The notes under the pieces are model-generated. The model was not told the DNA's origin, did no database searches, and saw only the letters and a program-made list of their open reading frames with translations. A program made the position numbers and the translations under genes. A DNA stretch of 64,000 nucleotides from Burkholderiales bacterium (GTDB lineage: Bacteria > Pseudomonadota > Gammaproteobacteria > Burkholderiales > Nitrosomonadaceae): the NCBI GenBank assembly GCA_015075225.1, contig JABTUQ010000009.1, positions 1-64,000 on the forward strand, in the 5' to 3' direction. Positions 9,281 to 18,055 of this stretch are shown piece after piece (position 1 is the stretch's first letter; the number at the start of each line of letters is the position of its first letter).

Positions 9281-10726
9281 TCAGTGCTTGATCCGGACTC
9301 GGTAACTGAGGATAGTTTTTTCATTTGCCGGTGCCTTGACCAGCCATTCAGCCAGGTTGGCAGAAGATTTGGAATGCGGCTGCGATTCCGAAATTATCTT
9401 CCATTCACCAGGAATGGGTTCTTGTACACGAATCGAGACTGCCTCCGGTCGTGCGTTATGTATTTCAATCTGGTGGGCTGTTTCGGTGAAACGTCGTGAC
9501 GGTGTATCCAGCTGCTGGAAATCGGTCTGTGTTCTTGAGGCGGTGATATCGAACGCTTTGCCCAGTTTTACCTGAATCGGCTCATCCCTGGCAGTATGGT
9601 CGATACGATCCTCACCCAATAGCTGGGTATTACCCTGGTTATCTTCTTTGTAGACACGCATGGTGCCCTTGGGTAGCGGCACGCCCAATCCTTCTCCCTT
9701 GTTTTCAAACTGGATGAGCACGGTCGGCTTCAATTTTTCATTGAGGACGGGATATTTGCTGTAGTAATACCCTTCTGTGCCGCGTAACAGAAATTCCTGA
9801 TTGACAGGAATCCCGGTGGCCGACATCAGTGTGATTTGCCTGCTCTGATTATCTGCCAGGGTAATAGGGGTCGGCAGGGTGTAAAGATGATATTCGGCGA
9901 GTGATTCTTCCTTGATTGACTGGTATTCAGCTGCATCCGCCACCATGGCCATCATTTTTCTTGCCGGAAATGGTTCTGAACTCACCTGATTGATTTCCCC
10001 GGCGACCAGTTGCAAATGGCTGTCGGGGTAGGCAGAACCGCTGTGATTGGAGATGGAAATCAATCCGTTAAGATCCAGCAGATTATTCTCGGCATTGAGC
10101 TGGGCGACATAATCGGTCTGCCAGGCCAGGCCGGACGACAGATACGATAATTCAAGTGTTTGTGTGCCAGAAATAACGGAATCCAGTGTCAGTGTCAGAG
10201 TAGGGCGATCATGCAGGCCGGCGGGAATATCCGGGAAAGTGATTCGTCCTTGAGTGCCGATTTCGATCCGGTCCTCGAATTTCAGGACAATGCCATCGCT
10301 GGTGGAAAGTACCGTGGCTGCTTCCACTGTTTCTGCGCCAGTGGCAGGATTAACGTTAATCACATTGATACGCTGCCCAATGTATTTTTCCAGTAATTTT
10401 TCCGGAGTGAGCAAATCAAAATCAAAACTCTGCTCCATTACCCGGATTCCGGAAGTGTTATCCGGTGCGCGCAACATGGCTGTTTCCGGACGGATTTGAG
10501 CAGAAATCTCCTGCCAGGCTAGTTTGTTGAATCCTTTCTCCAGGGAGACCAGACGCAAATCCCTGACCAATGCCAGATTTTCGTTGTAGATGGTAATGCT
10601 GATCTGTTGCCGATCTTGCTGCGTGGTGGTTTTTCCGCCCGTATGCATACCAAACCCCTGGATACTTGCCGTGGCAAGAGTCAGGGGTAATATGGCCTTA
10701 CAAAACATTCTCAGCGTTGCCTGCAT
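9281..10726 (-). CDS. DUF4139 domain-containing secreted protein, 481 aa
   Basis: An N-terminal signal peptide (AILPLTLATASIQGFG) is followed by a region like the mucoidy-inhibitor A/DUF4139 family: ITIYNENLALVRDLR, then LNGLISISNHSGSAYPDSHLQLVAGEINQV, typical of the beta-rich DUF4139 domain. The family function is not established; members are usually exported and envelope-associated. The start is ATG at 10726 with AGGAAG upstream. The frame stays open into the next gene only as a shadow of that gene's biased composition. The coiled-coil gene lies 145 bp upstream on the same strand. Confidence 0.8.
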   Translation of the reverse strand: MQATLRMFCKAILPLTLATASIQGFGMHTGGKTTTQQDRQQISITIYNENLALVRDLRLVSLEKGFNKLAWQEISAQIRPETAMLRAPDNTSGIRVMEQSFDFDLLTPEKLLEKYIGQRINVINVNPATGAETVEAATVLSTSDGIVLKFEDRIEIGTQGRITFPDIPAGLHDRPTLTLTLDSVISGTQTLELSYLSSGLAWQTDYVAQLNAENNLLDLNGLISISNHSGSAYPDSHLQLVAGEINQVSSEPFPARKMMAMVADAAEYQSIKEESLAEYHLYTLPTPITLADNQSRQITLMSATGIPVNQEFLLRGTEGYYYSKYPVLNEKLKPTVLIQFENKGEGLGVPLPKGTMRVYKEDNQGNTQLLGEDRIDHTARDEPIQVKLGKAFDITASRTQTDFQQLDTPSRRFTETAHQIEIHNARPEAVSIRVQEPIPGEWKIISESQPHSKSSANLAEWLVKAPANEKTILSYRVRIKH

Positions 10727-10871
10727 ATCATTCTTCCTCTGATTTTTAGTATTGTTTTTTAGCCTGATGTGAGCAAACCACAGGTCGGCACGTTGCGTGC
10801 CATTATGCTGTCTGTTTATTTTATCTATTAAAAAGCAGTATAAGCGCCTTAAGCCGAAATTGCTGGATTGG

Positions 10872-12986
10872 CTACACGATTTCAGCCATTGCGGACAAAT
10901 CAGGCGATGTTTCGGTTTTGTTGCTGGCGGTAGCGTTGCTGGATGCAATGATTTCTGGCGGACTATCCGGCTCGCCTTCCGCATTCTGCTGCTCCGCTGC
11001 ATCACCGGATTCTCTGGTAATTGAAGTTTCCGTGGCAGCTTCGATTTCAGCTTCTTTCTCCCCATCACCCGGATTGATTGCGTCCTCATCTGTGCAGCAT
11101 GGAGCGGCATTGCTCTGCTGATTCTCAGTTGTGGAGGTTTCAAGCGGGATTTCCCCATCAAAGCAATTCTGAATCATCTGCGTCATTTCGATTTCTTCCC
11201 GGATTTTGCGTGATGCCATGGAAATGGCTGCCTCATCGGTCCGGATACGCGCCTGCGCAGCTTCAATCGCCATAGCTTCGACCGCTTCACGCGCAATGGC
11301 ACGTTCAATGGCAATCGCGTCCTGCTCGATGCGCTCCTGTATGGCCATCAATGCCGAGGATTCAATCCGGATTTTATGCAATACCATAGCCGCAGCAGTT
11401 TCTACAGCCTGAAGCCGTTCTTCTGCCTTCGCCATAGCGATAATCTGGTTCTGGGCAAGGCGGGTTGAAAGTTCGGTCAATTTTTGTTCAATTTCCATGC
11501 GAGTAGCAGCAGCGGATTTGGCTTGCCGGACTGCTTCAGCCTGTTTCTTCTTGTTCTCGATCAAACGCGCTTCTGTTTCCGCCAATTCACTGGCTTCTTT
11601 CTCTACCTGTCTATCCAGGGCAATACGTTCTTCAGCCAGACCGGTTGCGCGAGTTTCTGCCGTAATCTTGTCCTCGGCCGTTTTTCTGGCGACAGCTTCC
11701 GCTGCTGCACGGGCCCGTGCGCGCCGGATAGAGGTTTCCTGGGCCTGTATGCGTTCCTTGATGGCATCGGTGACAGCCTGATCGGTTTGTGCTTTTTCAT
11801 TGAAAATGGCGGTTTCCTGTTCCTTTGCCTGTGCTCTTGCTTCGGCAGCAGCACGTGCTTCATTTTCGGCATGCGTGTGTGCTTGCGTCTTTTCCAGCAG
11901 CTGCGTATCTGCCTGGGAACGTTCCAAAGCGGCCTGAGCTGCTTCTTTCTCGGCCTGTGCAACCTGTTCTGCCATCAACCTGGCTTTTCGTTCTGCCTCA
12001 ATTCTGGCTCGCTCAGCAGCAGCAGCTTCCAGTTCAGCAGCAGTGCGTGTTTCCGCTTCCGCTTTGGCAACCAGATTGAGCTCACAACGGGATTGTGCCG
12101 CTTCAACTGCCTTCCTCTCTGCATCCAGTCTGGCTTGCTCAGCTTCTCGCGCACTGATTTCGGCCTGTAACCGCTCCTGGGCCTGTGCTGCCAGACCCGC
12201 TTCTGACATGGTGCGCAACCGGATTTCCTCAAGCGCCTGATGCTCTGCTTCCGCCTTGGCGTGTGCCAGTATCGTGTTTTTTTCATCCTCCTCGATTCGC
12301 GCGCGCGCCAATGCAGTTGCTTCAGCTTCCGCAGCAGAGGCGGCCAATGCTATTTTCAACGCTTCTTCACTAGTTTTTCTGCGGGCAATGGCCGCTTCGA
12401 TGGCCCTTTGCTCGGCCAGCTCCCTTTCGCGGGATTTTTCCAGCGCCAGCGCTTCTTCCTGTAAACGTCTCCGTGCTTTCTCGGTAGTAGCCGCTTCGGT
12501 TTGCACCTTGGCACGCAGCGCAGCAACGGTTTCTTTTTCGGCTCTGAGACCATCCTCAACCGTCTGGCGCAATCTTGCCTCCAGTTCCTGGCGTGCCTGG
12601 GCTTCATGCGCAGCCATGGCTTCCGCTCTGGCACGCGCCCTGGCTTCTTCCGTGGCAGCAGTCTCAGCTTTGATGCGTGCCTCAGCAGCCAGCCTGGCAC
12701 TGGCTTCCACCCGGGCACGTGCTTCGGCAGTAACGCGCGCCCTGGCTTCGGTTTCTATCCGGCTTTTGGCTTCCTGGATTGCCATATTCTCGGCCTCCAG
12801 CCGCGTCGCCATATTCTCTTCATCCAGAGATCCGTAATCATCTTGCTCCGGGAGATTGCCATTAGGTGGCAAAGTGCCGCTGGTTGTGGTTTTGCCGGTA
12901 TAAAGAGGAACCACATTGGATTCATCTTCGTTTTCCGTCTGGGAATTGATGTTCAGAATCGACCTGAGATGAGATTTGAATAGCAT
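10872..12986 (-). CDS. Large Ala/Glu/Arg-rich coiled-coil protein, 704 aa
   Basis: I do not recognise a named family. About 60 polar/acidic N-terminal residues are followed by more than 500 residues made almost only of Ala, Glu, Arg, Lys, Gln, Ile and Thr in a degenerate repeat of the type EARARVTAEARARVEA, strongly predicted as a long coiled coil, then an acidic tail. There is no signal peptide or membrane segment. It resembles TolA-like central helices in composition only. The extreme composition makes several antisense and off-frame ORFs that are not genes. The start ATG 12986 has no clear ribosome binding site. A structural or scaffold role is inference. Confidence 0.7.
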   Translation of the reverse strand: MLFKSHLRSILNINSQTENEDESNVVPLYTGKTTTSGTLPPNGNLPEQDDYGSLDEENMATRLEAENMAIQEAKSRIETEARARVTAEARARVEASARLAAEARIKAETAATEEARARARAEAMAAHEAQARQELEARLRQTVEDGLRAEKETVAALRAKVQTEAATTEKARRRLQEEALALEKSRERELAEQRAIEAAIARRKTSEEALKIALAASAAEAEATALARARIEEDEKNTILAHAKAEAEHQALEEIRLRTMSEAGLAAQAQERLQAEISAREAEQARLDAERKAVEAAQSRCELNLVAKAEAETRTAAELEAAAAERARIEAERKARLMAEQVAQAEKEAAQAALERSQADTQLLEKTQAHTHAENEARAAAEARAQAKEQETAIFNEKAQTDQAVTDAIKERIQAQETSIRRARARAAAEAVARKTAEDKITAETRATGLAEERIALDRQVEKEASELAETEARLIENKKKQAEAVRQAKSAAATRMEIEQKLTELSTRLAQNQIIAMAKAEERLQAVETAAAMVLHKIRIESSALMAIQERIEQDAIAIERAIAREAVEAMAIEAAQARIRTDEAAISMASRKIREEIEMTQMIQNCFDGEIPLETSTTENQQSNAAPCCTDEDAINPGDGEKEAEIEAATETSITRESGDAAEQQNAEGEPDSPPEIIASSNATASNKTETSPDLSAMAEIV

Positions 12987-13155
12987 GGCGGTTACCGTTG
13001 TTGTCTCATGAAAAATTTGCGAGTGGTGCTTACCTTATCAATCAGCAGGGAGAAGTGATTGATCGAAAAAGGGGTGAAAATTCCGGTTAATCCAGAGAAC
13101 GCAGAAAAACAAATCACTGGTTTATTCATGGATGGCCGTGCCTGCTTGCTCTTGG

Positions 13156-13294
13156 GGATCTCTGAACAACGATCTGCGTTGTCATTTCTGCGTTAAACAT
13201 CGGCTCAAAATGCTCATGTATTACGTGGAAACTCCGCTTTCTCGCCGATGTTCGCCTTGAACTGATTACCTCGCTAACGTTTTTCAGAGGTTCC
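13156..13294 (-). mobile_element. MITE-like repeat copy 4 (139 bp), ending at the fliR stop codon
   Basis: Opposite orientation to copies 1-3: left end GGATCTCTGAACAAC, right end TTTTTCAGAGGTTCC, with the family interior reversed (GTCATTTCTGCGTTAAACATC, read in two halves). The right end is followed directly by CTTA, which contains the complement of the fliR TAA. Confidence 0.85.
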
Positions 13295-13295
13295 C

Positions 13296-14096
13296 TTATG
13301 GAATTCCGGCACCGTTTGCGGCAGCACTGGAAAGTGAGCGCATCATCGAAAAACTTTCATGAAACAGATGATTGATCAGGGGAATGAAATAAGGTAATGC
13401 CCATGATATGACCAGCAGGCCGATCCCCAGCGTTAGCGGAAAACCGACAGCAAAAATGTTCAATTGGGGAGCTGCGCGTGTCAGGATGCCCAGAGCCAGG
13501 TTGGTGATCAACAAGGCTGCCAGTACTGGCAAAGCCAGATGCAATCCCAGCGTAAAAATTTTCATACCCCATTGAACCAGTACCGTGAATGAGACCGTAT
13601 CCATTCCCGCTGTACCGATGGGTAATGTGGAAAAACTTTCTACCAGAATGCCAATCACCTGCAGATGCCCATCAATCGCCAGAAACATGAGCGTGGCAAG
13701 CAACCCGTAAAAACGGCCAACCAGCTGAACCTGCGCGGATTGCTGTGGATCGAAGAAAGTGGCAAACCCCAGACCCATTTGCATACTAGTGATTTCACCT
13801 GCCATTTCAACTGCAGTGAAAACGATGCGTACGGAAAAACCCATGGCCAGGCCGATGATCATCTGTTGTAACAGTATGATGAGACCCACACCGGAACCCG
13901 GATCAATCTGCGGCAACGGAGGAAGCAGGGGGGCTACCAGAATGGCCAGCAGCACGGCTAATCCCAGCTTTGTTTGTACCGGGATCGAACTGCTGCCCAG
14001 CAGCGGGGTGCTCACCAGGACAGCAAGGATTCTGACCAACGGCCAGATCAGGGTGGCCAGCCATCCGTTCAGCTGTTCTGTCGTGATATTGAGCAT
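13296..14096 (-). CDS. fliR: Flagellar biosynthesis protein FliR, 266 aa
   Basis: Integral membrane part of the flagellar type III export gate. Multiple hydrophobic segments fill the protein, with FliR landmarks RILAVLVSTPLLGSSSIP, VEMAGEITSMQMGLGFA and LLITNLALGILTRAAPQLNIFAVGFPL (read in pieces). Length is usual. It is the last gene of the fliLMNOPQR run; its stop codon abuts the end of a MITE copy, so any original 3' flank has been replaced. Confidence 0.95.
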   Translation of the reverse strand: MLNITTEQLNGWLATLIWPLVRILAVLVSTPLLGSSSIPVQTKLGLAVLLAILVAPLLPPLPQIDPGSGVGLIILLQQMIIGLAMGFSVRIVFTAVEMAGEITSMQMGLGFATFFDPQQSAQVQLVGRFYGLLATLMFLAIDGHLQVIGILVESFSTLPIGTAGMDTVSFTVLVQWGMKIFTLGLHLALPVLAALLITNLALGILTRAAPQLNIFAVGFPLTLGIGLLVISWALPYFIPLINHLFHESFSMMRSLSSAAANGAGIP

Positions 14097-14130
14097 TCAG
14101 CCCACCCGATCCAGGCAAATTGTTCGCTGA

Positions 14131-14403
14131 TTAGCCGTGGATGATCCAGGGGATACTGGTATAGAGCCGCTGGATGTAATCAGTCATGATTTGCAGTATC
14201 CAGGGGCCGGCCAGCGCCAGCGTAATAAAAATGGCCAGCAGTTTTGGAATGAAAGACAGCGTCATCTCATTGATCTGGGTGGCCGCCTGAAAAATACTGA
14301 TGACCAGTCCCGTTATCAGTGCCGCCAGCAACAGGGGAGCGGCAATAGTGAGCGTGGTTTCCATGGCCTGTCGGCCGATGGTCATAACCTGTTCCGGATT
14401 CAT
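14131..14403 (-). CDS. fliQ: Flagellar biosynthesis protein FliQ, 90 aa
   Basis: Two-helix membrane subunit of the export gate, which assembles with FliP and FliR. Motifs APLLLAALITGLVISIFQAATQINEMTLSF (read in pieces) and the hydrophobic second helix LLAIFITLALAGPWIL are characteristic. It lies between fliP and fliR with gaps of 13 and 34 bases, so it is translated from the same transcript. Confidence 0.95.
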   Translation of the reverse strand: MNPEQVMTIGRQAMETTLTIAAPLLLAALITGLVISIFQAATQINEMTLSFIPKLLAIFITLALAGPWILQIMTDYIQRLYTSIPWIIHG

Positions 14404-14416
14404 GGCGTGATCCTTT

Positions 14417-15223
14417 TCAAACGTAAAAACTCTGGGTAAGCGAACCGATCAGCAAATGCCAGCCATCCACCAGTACAAACAGCATTAGCTTGAACGGCAG
14501 TGAAATAATCATCGGCGACAGCATCATCATACCCTTGGCCATCTGCGTGCTAGCCACGACCATATCGATGATCAGATAGGGGATGAAAACGATAAACCCG
14601 ATCTGGAAAGCGGTTTTCAGCTCGCTGGTGATATAGGCAGGCACCAGGATTTTCATGGGCACCTGTTCCGGACTTTCGATTTCCTCGCCTCCGGCAATCT
14701 GAGAAAACAGCGCAATATCAGCCTCGCGAGTCTGTTGCAGCATAAAGGATTTGAGCGGCACACTCGCTTTCTCCATGGCCTCGATCACGTTGATTTTGTC
14801 CTCCGCGAAAGGTAAATAGGCTTCGGTATAAATCTTGTCGATCACGGGCGACATGATGAAAAAAGACAGAAACAGCGTCAGCCCGATCAATACTTGACTA
14901 GGCGGGGAGGATTGCGTACCCAATGCCTGCCGCAACAGCGACAACACGATGATGATGCGGGTGAAGCTGGACATCATCAGCACGGTTGCCGGCAAAAATG
15001 TCAACGAAGTCAGCAGCAGCAGTGTTTGCAGACTGAGGCTATAAGTGGCACCGCCACCGGTGGAGGGTGTGCTGGTAATGGCAGGCAATCCAGCCTTTTG
15101 TGCCAGCACCGGGGTAGCCAGGCCAATACCTATAGCCAGCAGAGCACTATATCCCAGATTTCTTCCGGATAAGATCTGCCGTAATCCGGTGATGGAATGC
15201 CTGATCCAGTCAATGTTGTTCAT
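14417..15223 (-). CDS. fliP: Flagellar biosynthesis protein FliP, 268 aa
   Basis: Export-gate subunit. A cleavable signal peptide is followed by [25 protein letters not shown], then [14 protein letters not shown] and [20 protein letters not shown] (read in pieces), all FliP hallmarks. The start is ATG 15223 with GGAG 9 bases upstream; the longer open frame to 15292 lacks support. The start overlaps the end of fliO, showing translational coupling. Confidence 0.95.
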   Translation of the reverse strand: MNNIDWIRHSITGLRQILSGRNLGYSALLAIGIGLATPVLAQKAGLPAITSTPSTGGGATYSLSLQTLLLLTSLTFLPATVLMMSSFTRIIIVLSLLRQALGTQSSPPSQVLIGLTLFLSFFIMSPVIDKIYTEAYLPFAEDKINVIEAMEKASVPLKSFMLQQTREADIALFSQIAGGEEIESPEQVPMKILVPAYITSELKTAFQIGFIVFIPYLIIDMVVASTQMAKGMMMLSPMIISLPFKLMLFVLVDGWHLLIGSLTQSFYV

Positions 15224-15662
15224 GATCTTGCTCCAGATGCGCCTGCAGCTTTTCCGTAAAACGGCTGGCGGGAGAGGGTGAGACTGCTTCACCGGCGGGC
15301 AATGATTTTTTGTCTACCTGGTATAACAGATTGATCTGATTCGGTGTCACCCCCAGCACCAGCCAGGTATCACCAATTTCGGTGATCACGATCTTTTCCC
15401 GCTGGCCGACGCTGATAGCGGAGACCACTTTCAGCAAGCCATTTCGTTGGGCAGGGTGGAAGCCGATTTTCTTGAATAGCCACGCAATCAGCGCAATGAA
15501 TGCCAGAACCACAAGCAACCCGGCCGATAATTGCAGCATGCTGGCGGTTGAAATCACCGGCGGTGGTGGGACATACCCCGGATTTTGTGCGGATTCGGCC
15601 CAGCCCCACTGAGGTATCCACGACAACAGGGCAGCGGCAATCCGGGCAGATGGGCCAGACAT
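15210..15662 (-). CDS. fliO: Flagellar biosynthesis protein FliO, 150 aa
   Basis: A small bitopic membrane protein that helps assemble the FliP ring. It has an N-terminal signal-like segment, a single membrane helix ([19 protein letters not shown]) and a short cytoplasmic domain with [28 protein letters not shown] (read in pieces). ATG 15662 is chosen over a TTG at 15677; neither has a clear ribosome binding site. It overlaps fliP by 14 bases. Confidence 0.9.
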   Translation of the reverse strand: MSGPSARIAAALLSWIPQWGWAESAQNPGYVPPPPVISTASMLQLSAGLLVVLAFIALIAWLFKKIGFHPAQRNGLLKVVSAISVGQREKIVITEIGDTWLVLGVTPNQINLLYQVDKKSLPAGEAVSPSPASRFTEKLQAHLEQDHEQH

Positions 15663-15700
15663 CAGTTTAGGCTTCAATTGGGTGCTCGCTCCGGTGTGGG

Positions 15701-16153
15701 TTAGCGATTCAGTTTGCGGATGCGCTCGCTCGGGGTGATGATGTCGGTCAGGCGGATGCCAAATTTTTCATTGACGACCACCACTTCCCCCTGGGCAATC
15801 AGACAGCCATTGACCAGCACATCCATCGGCTCCCCGGCCATACCATTCAGCTCCACCACTGAACCTTGCGCCAGTTGCAGCAGATTTTTGATGGCAATGC
15901 GCGTGCGGCCCAGCTCGACAGTCAGTTGCACCGGAATATCCAGAATCATGTCGATATCGTTGCGGGTATCACTCAGCGCATCATTACGGGAAAACTGCTC
16001 GAACACAGCGGCTGGTTTCGTCAGGTTATCGCTGGCTAGATGCGTTGCAGCGCTGCTGGAAGCGTCCGTTCCTTCAGAGGCCTGCTGTTCTGCCATGGCG
16101 GCTGCCCAATCGTCCTGTTCGGTTTGAGGCTCTGTCAGTGTCGAATCATTCAT
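15701..16153 (-). CDS. fliN: Flagellar motor switch protein FliN, 150 aa
   Basis: C-ring switch component. The N-terminal 60 residues are variable and polar. The C-terminal SpoA domain (LDIPVQLTVELGRTRIAIKNLL, then GSVVELNGMAGEPMDVLVNG, then GEVVVVNEKFGIRLTDI) is textbook FliN. It sits 14 bases downstream of fliM. Confidence 0.95.
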   Translation of the reverse strand: MNDSTLTEPQTEQDDWAAAMAEQQASEGTDASSSAATHLASDNLTKPAAVFEQFSRNDALSDTRNDIDMILDIPVQLTVELGRTRIAIKNLLQLAQGSVVELNGMAGEPMDVLVNGCLIAQGEVVVVNEKFGIRLTDIITPSERIRKLNR

Positions 16154-16167
16154 TTTTTGCTCCGGTA

Positions 16168-17160
16168 TCAGTCGGTTTCAGTGGGAGATCGTCTGTTTTT
16201 GATTTTTAGCGCATAGTGACCATTCAGCACGCCATAGTGACAATCCATGATGGGCACATTGTTTGCGGTGGCCACTACGGTTTCGGGAATATCGAGTGCA
16301 ATGACATCACCTTCCTGCATGTTGAGGATCTGGTGGAGCGTTACCTGCGCCTTCCCCAGATTGGCGGTGATTTCGATTTCCGCACCCTGCACTTGTTTCG
16401 AGAGCGTCTTGATCCAGTTGTTATCAGCTACCACCTGCTCTTCCTGCATGCTGTTGCTGAGCAAATCGCGGATCGGTTCCAGCATGGTGTAGGGAATGCA
16501 GATATGGAATTCTCCCCGGTTACCACCGAGGTTCAATTCGAACGCGCTGGCCACAACCATATCTGTCGGGGAAGCAATATTGGCAAATTGCGGATTCATC
16601 TCCGCACGGAGGTATTCAAATTTGACCTGGTAGACTGATTTCCATGCTTTTTCGTAATGCTCGAACAGCACATCCAGCAGGCGCCGGATAATGCCTTGTT
16701 CGGTCATCGTGAATTCGCGCCCTTCTACCCGGGTATGGAAACGGCCATCGCCGCCAAACATGTTATCCACGATCAGGAAAATCAGATTCGGATCAATGGT
16801 AAACAGCACTGTCCCGCGCAACGGCTTCATGCTGGCCATGTTGATATTGGCCGGAACCACCAGTGAACGGGTAAAGTCGCTGTATTTGATCGTGTTGAGC
16901 GAGCCGATAGAAATATCCACAGCCCGGCGCATAAAGTTGTACAGCCCAAGTTGCAGCGAATTGGCAAACCGGGCGTTGATAATCTCCAGAGCAGGCATGC
17001 GGCCACGCACAATCCGGTTCTGTGTGGCCATATTGTAGGGACGCACACCCCCGGGATAATCAGCCTCGTCCTCTGTTTGATCGGTTTTTGGCTGCTTGTC
17101 ACCGCTTTGGTAATTCAGCAGCGCATCAACTTCATCCTGGGTGAGAAAATTCTCGGCCAT
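16168..17160 (-). CDS. fliM: Flagellar motor switch protein FliM, 330 aa
   Basis: C-ring protein that binds phosphorylated CheY and sets the direction of rotation. The N-terminal CheY-binding peptide (LTQDEVDALL, residues 6-15) is present, then the middle GNLMF-like domain and a C-terminal SpoA domain (GAEIEITANLGKAQVTLHQIL). Length is standard. The matching response regulator cheY and phosphatase cheZ are at 44.4-45.5 kb. Confidence 0.96.
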   Translation of the reverse strand: MAENFLTQDEVDALLNYQSGDKQPKTDQTEDEADYPGGVRPYNMATQNRIVRGRMPALEIINARFANSLQLGLYNFMRRAVDISIGSLNTIKYSDFTRSLVVPANINMASMKPLRGTVLFTIDPNLIFLIVDNMFGGDGRFHTRVEGREFTMTEQGIIRRLLDVLFEHYEKAWKSVYQVKFEYLRAEMNPQFANIASPTDMVVASAFELNLGGNRGEFHICIPYTMLEPIRDLLSNSMQEEQVVADNNWIKTLSKQVQGAEIEITANLGKAQVTLHQILNMQEGDVIALDIPETVVATANNVPIMDCHYGVLNGHYALKIKNRRSPTETD

Positions 17161-17171
17161 GGCGCAAGGGG

Positions 17172-17711
17172 TTACTGAATGATGAAAGAAGTGAACAGCA
17201 CATCCAGGATGCCGTCTTCCAGATCATCAGCATCTACTTTTGATCTGATCGACTCGATGATCTCCTCGCTCAGTTTCTTTTTACCTTCCAGGGTGTTGAT
17301 CTCGCCCGGTTTCTTGCTGGACAGCAATAGCAGAATCTGGTTACGGACTTCCGGTTTTATGGCCTCAATCGCCTTGACAACTTCACCCTCGTTTACCTTG
17401 AGTGATAACTCTACCTGTAAATAGCGGGATTCCCTGTCATTCGATTGCAGATTGACAGTAAAACTCTCCAGCTTGATGAAAGCGACAGGCTGATCTTTCT
17501 TTTTTTTCTTTTTCTTTGCTTTCTTTTTATCTACCTCATCATCAGCATCGTCGTCATCGTCTTCATCCAGCTGATCCTGCTGATCTTGCTGATGTTTCAT
17601 GTAATACCAGGTGCCGCCACCTGCCGCACCTACGGACAATAATCCGATCAGAACAAACAGAATCATCTTTTTCTTGCCGCCTGAGCTGGCTGGTGCCGTT
17701 TCTTCGCTCAT
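17172..17711 (-). CDS. fliL: Flagellar basal body-associated protein FliL, 179 aa
   Basis: Inner-membrane protein near the stator. One membrane helix (ILFVLIGLLSVGAAGGGTWYY) is followed by an unusual charged linker, a run of Asp/Glu then Lys (about residues 48-72), and the periplasmic FliL domain (PVAFIKLESFTVNLQ, then YLQVELSLKV, then VRNQILLLLSSK). The linker may reflect replication slippage. It is the first gene of the fliLMNOPQR run; the promoter should lie in 17712-17900. Confidence 0.92.
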   Translation of the reverse strand: MSEETAPASSGGKKKMILFVLIGLLSVGAAGGGTWYYMKHQQDQQDQLDEDDDDDADDEVDKKKAKKKKKKKDQPVAFIKLESFTVNLQSNDRESRYLQVELSLKVNEGEVVKAIEAIKPEVRNQILLLLSSKKPGEINTLEGKKKLSEEIIESIRSKVDADDLEDGILDVLFTSFIIQ

Positions 17712-17899
17712 GATTTCTCCCGCGTAGATATATGGATACGGGCGAATTATGGTGAATGACCTGAGATTTCGATGATGCGAACAACCGCCAAATCCCGGGC
17801 TATTTCCACATACTGCCCGGGGAATTTATGTTGTGAGGTGGCTTGCATCGCAAGCCGTACAAAACCTCCTTCCCGTCACCGCAATCTGGATAAAACCTC

Positions 17900-17945
17900 C
17901 CCCCGCCATCGCGAGCCGCGTAGCGGCGTGGCGATCCAGTGGAGT
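17900..17945. repeat. GC-rich palindromic repeat unit (variant), upstream of fliL
   Basis: CGCGAGCCGCGTAGCGGCG lies inside a unit ending GTGGCGATCCAGT, related to the GCGAAGCGGCGTAGCCGG...AATCCAG units at 22.5 and 24 kb. It is fused on its right to a truncated MITE copy. Confidence 0.6.
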
Positions 17946-17955
17946 AAAGCAGTAC

Positions 17956-18055
17956 GAAAATCGGCAAAAAAAACGGAGTTCATACGCAATAAACAAGCAT
18001 TTTGAGCCGATGTTTAACGCAGAAATAACAACGCAGGTAGTTTTTCAGAGGTTCT
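17956..18055 (+). mobile_element. MITE-like repeat copy 5 (left-truncated, about 100 bp), ending at the glgP stop codon
   Basis: Only the right two thirds of the family consensus is present, from AAAATCGGCAAAAAA to TTTTTCAGAGGTTC. The right end is followed by TTTAG, in which TTA is the complement of the phosphorylase stop codon. Confidence 0.8.

Noticed and set aside
10727..11161. The N-terminal extension of the DUF4139 frame up to 11161
   Set aside because: The extension is off-frame translation of the coiled-coil gene; the ATG at 10726 has a signal peptide and a ribosome binding site.
11484..12170. Long plus-strand ORFs (for example 228 and 193 codons) across 11.2-12.98 kb
   Set aside because: They are antisense shadows of the Ala/Glu/Arg-rich coiled-coil gene; their Cys/Phe/Ser-rich products fit no family and arise from its biased codons.
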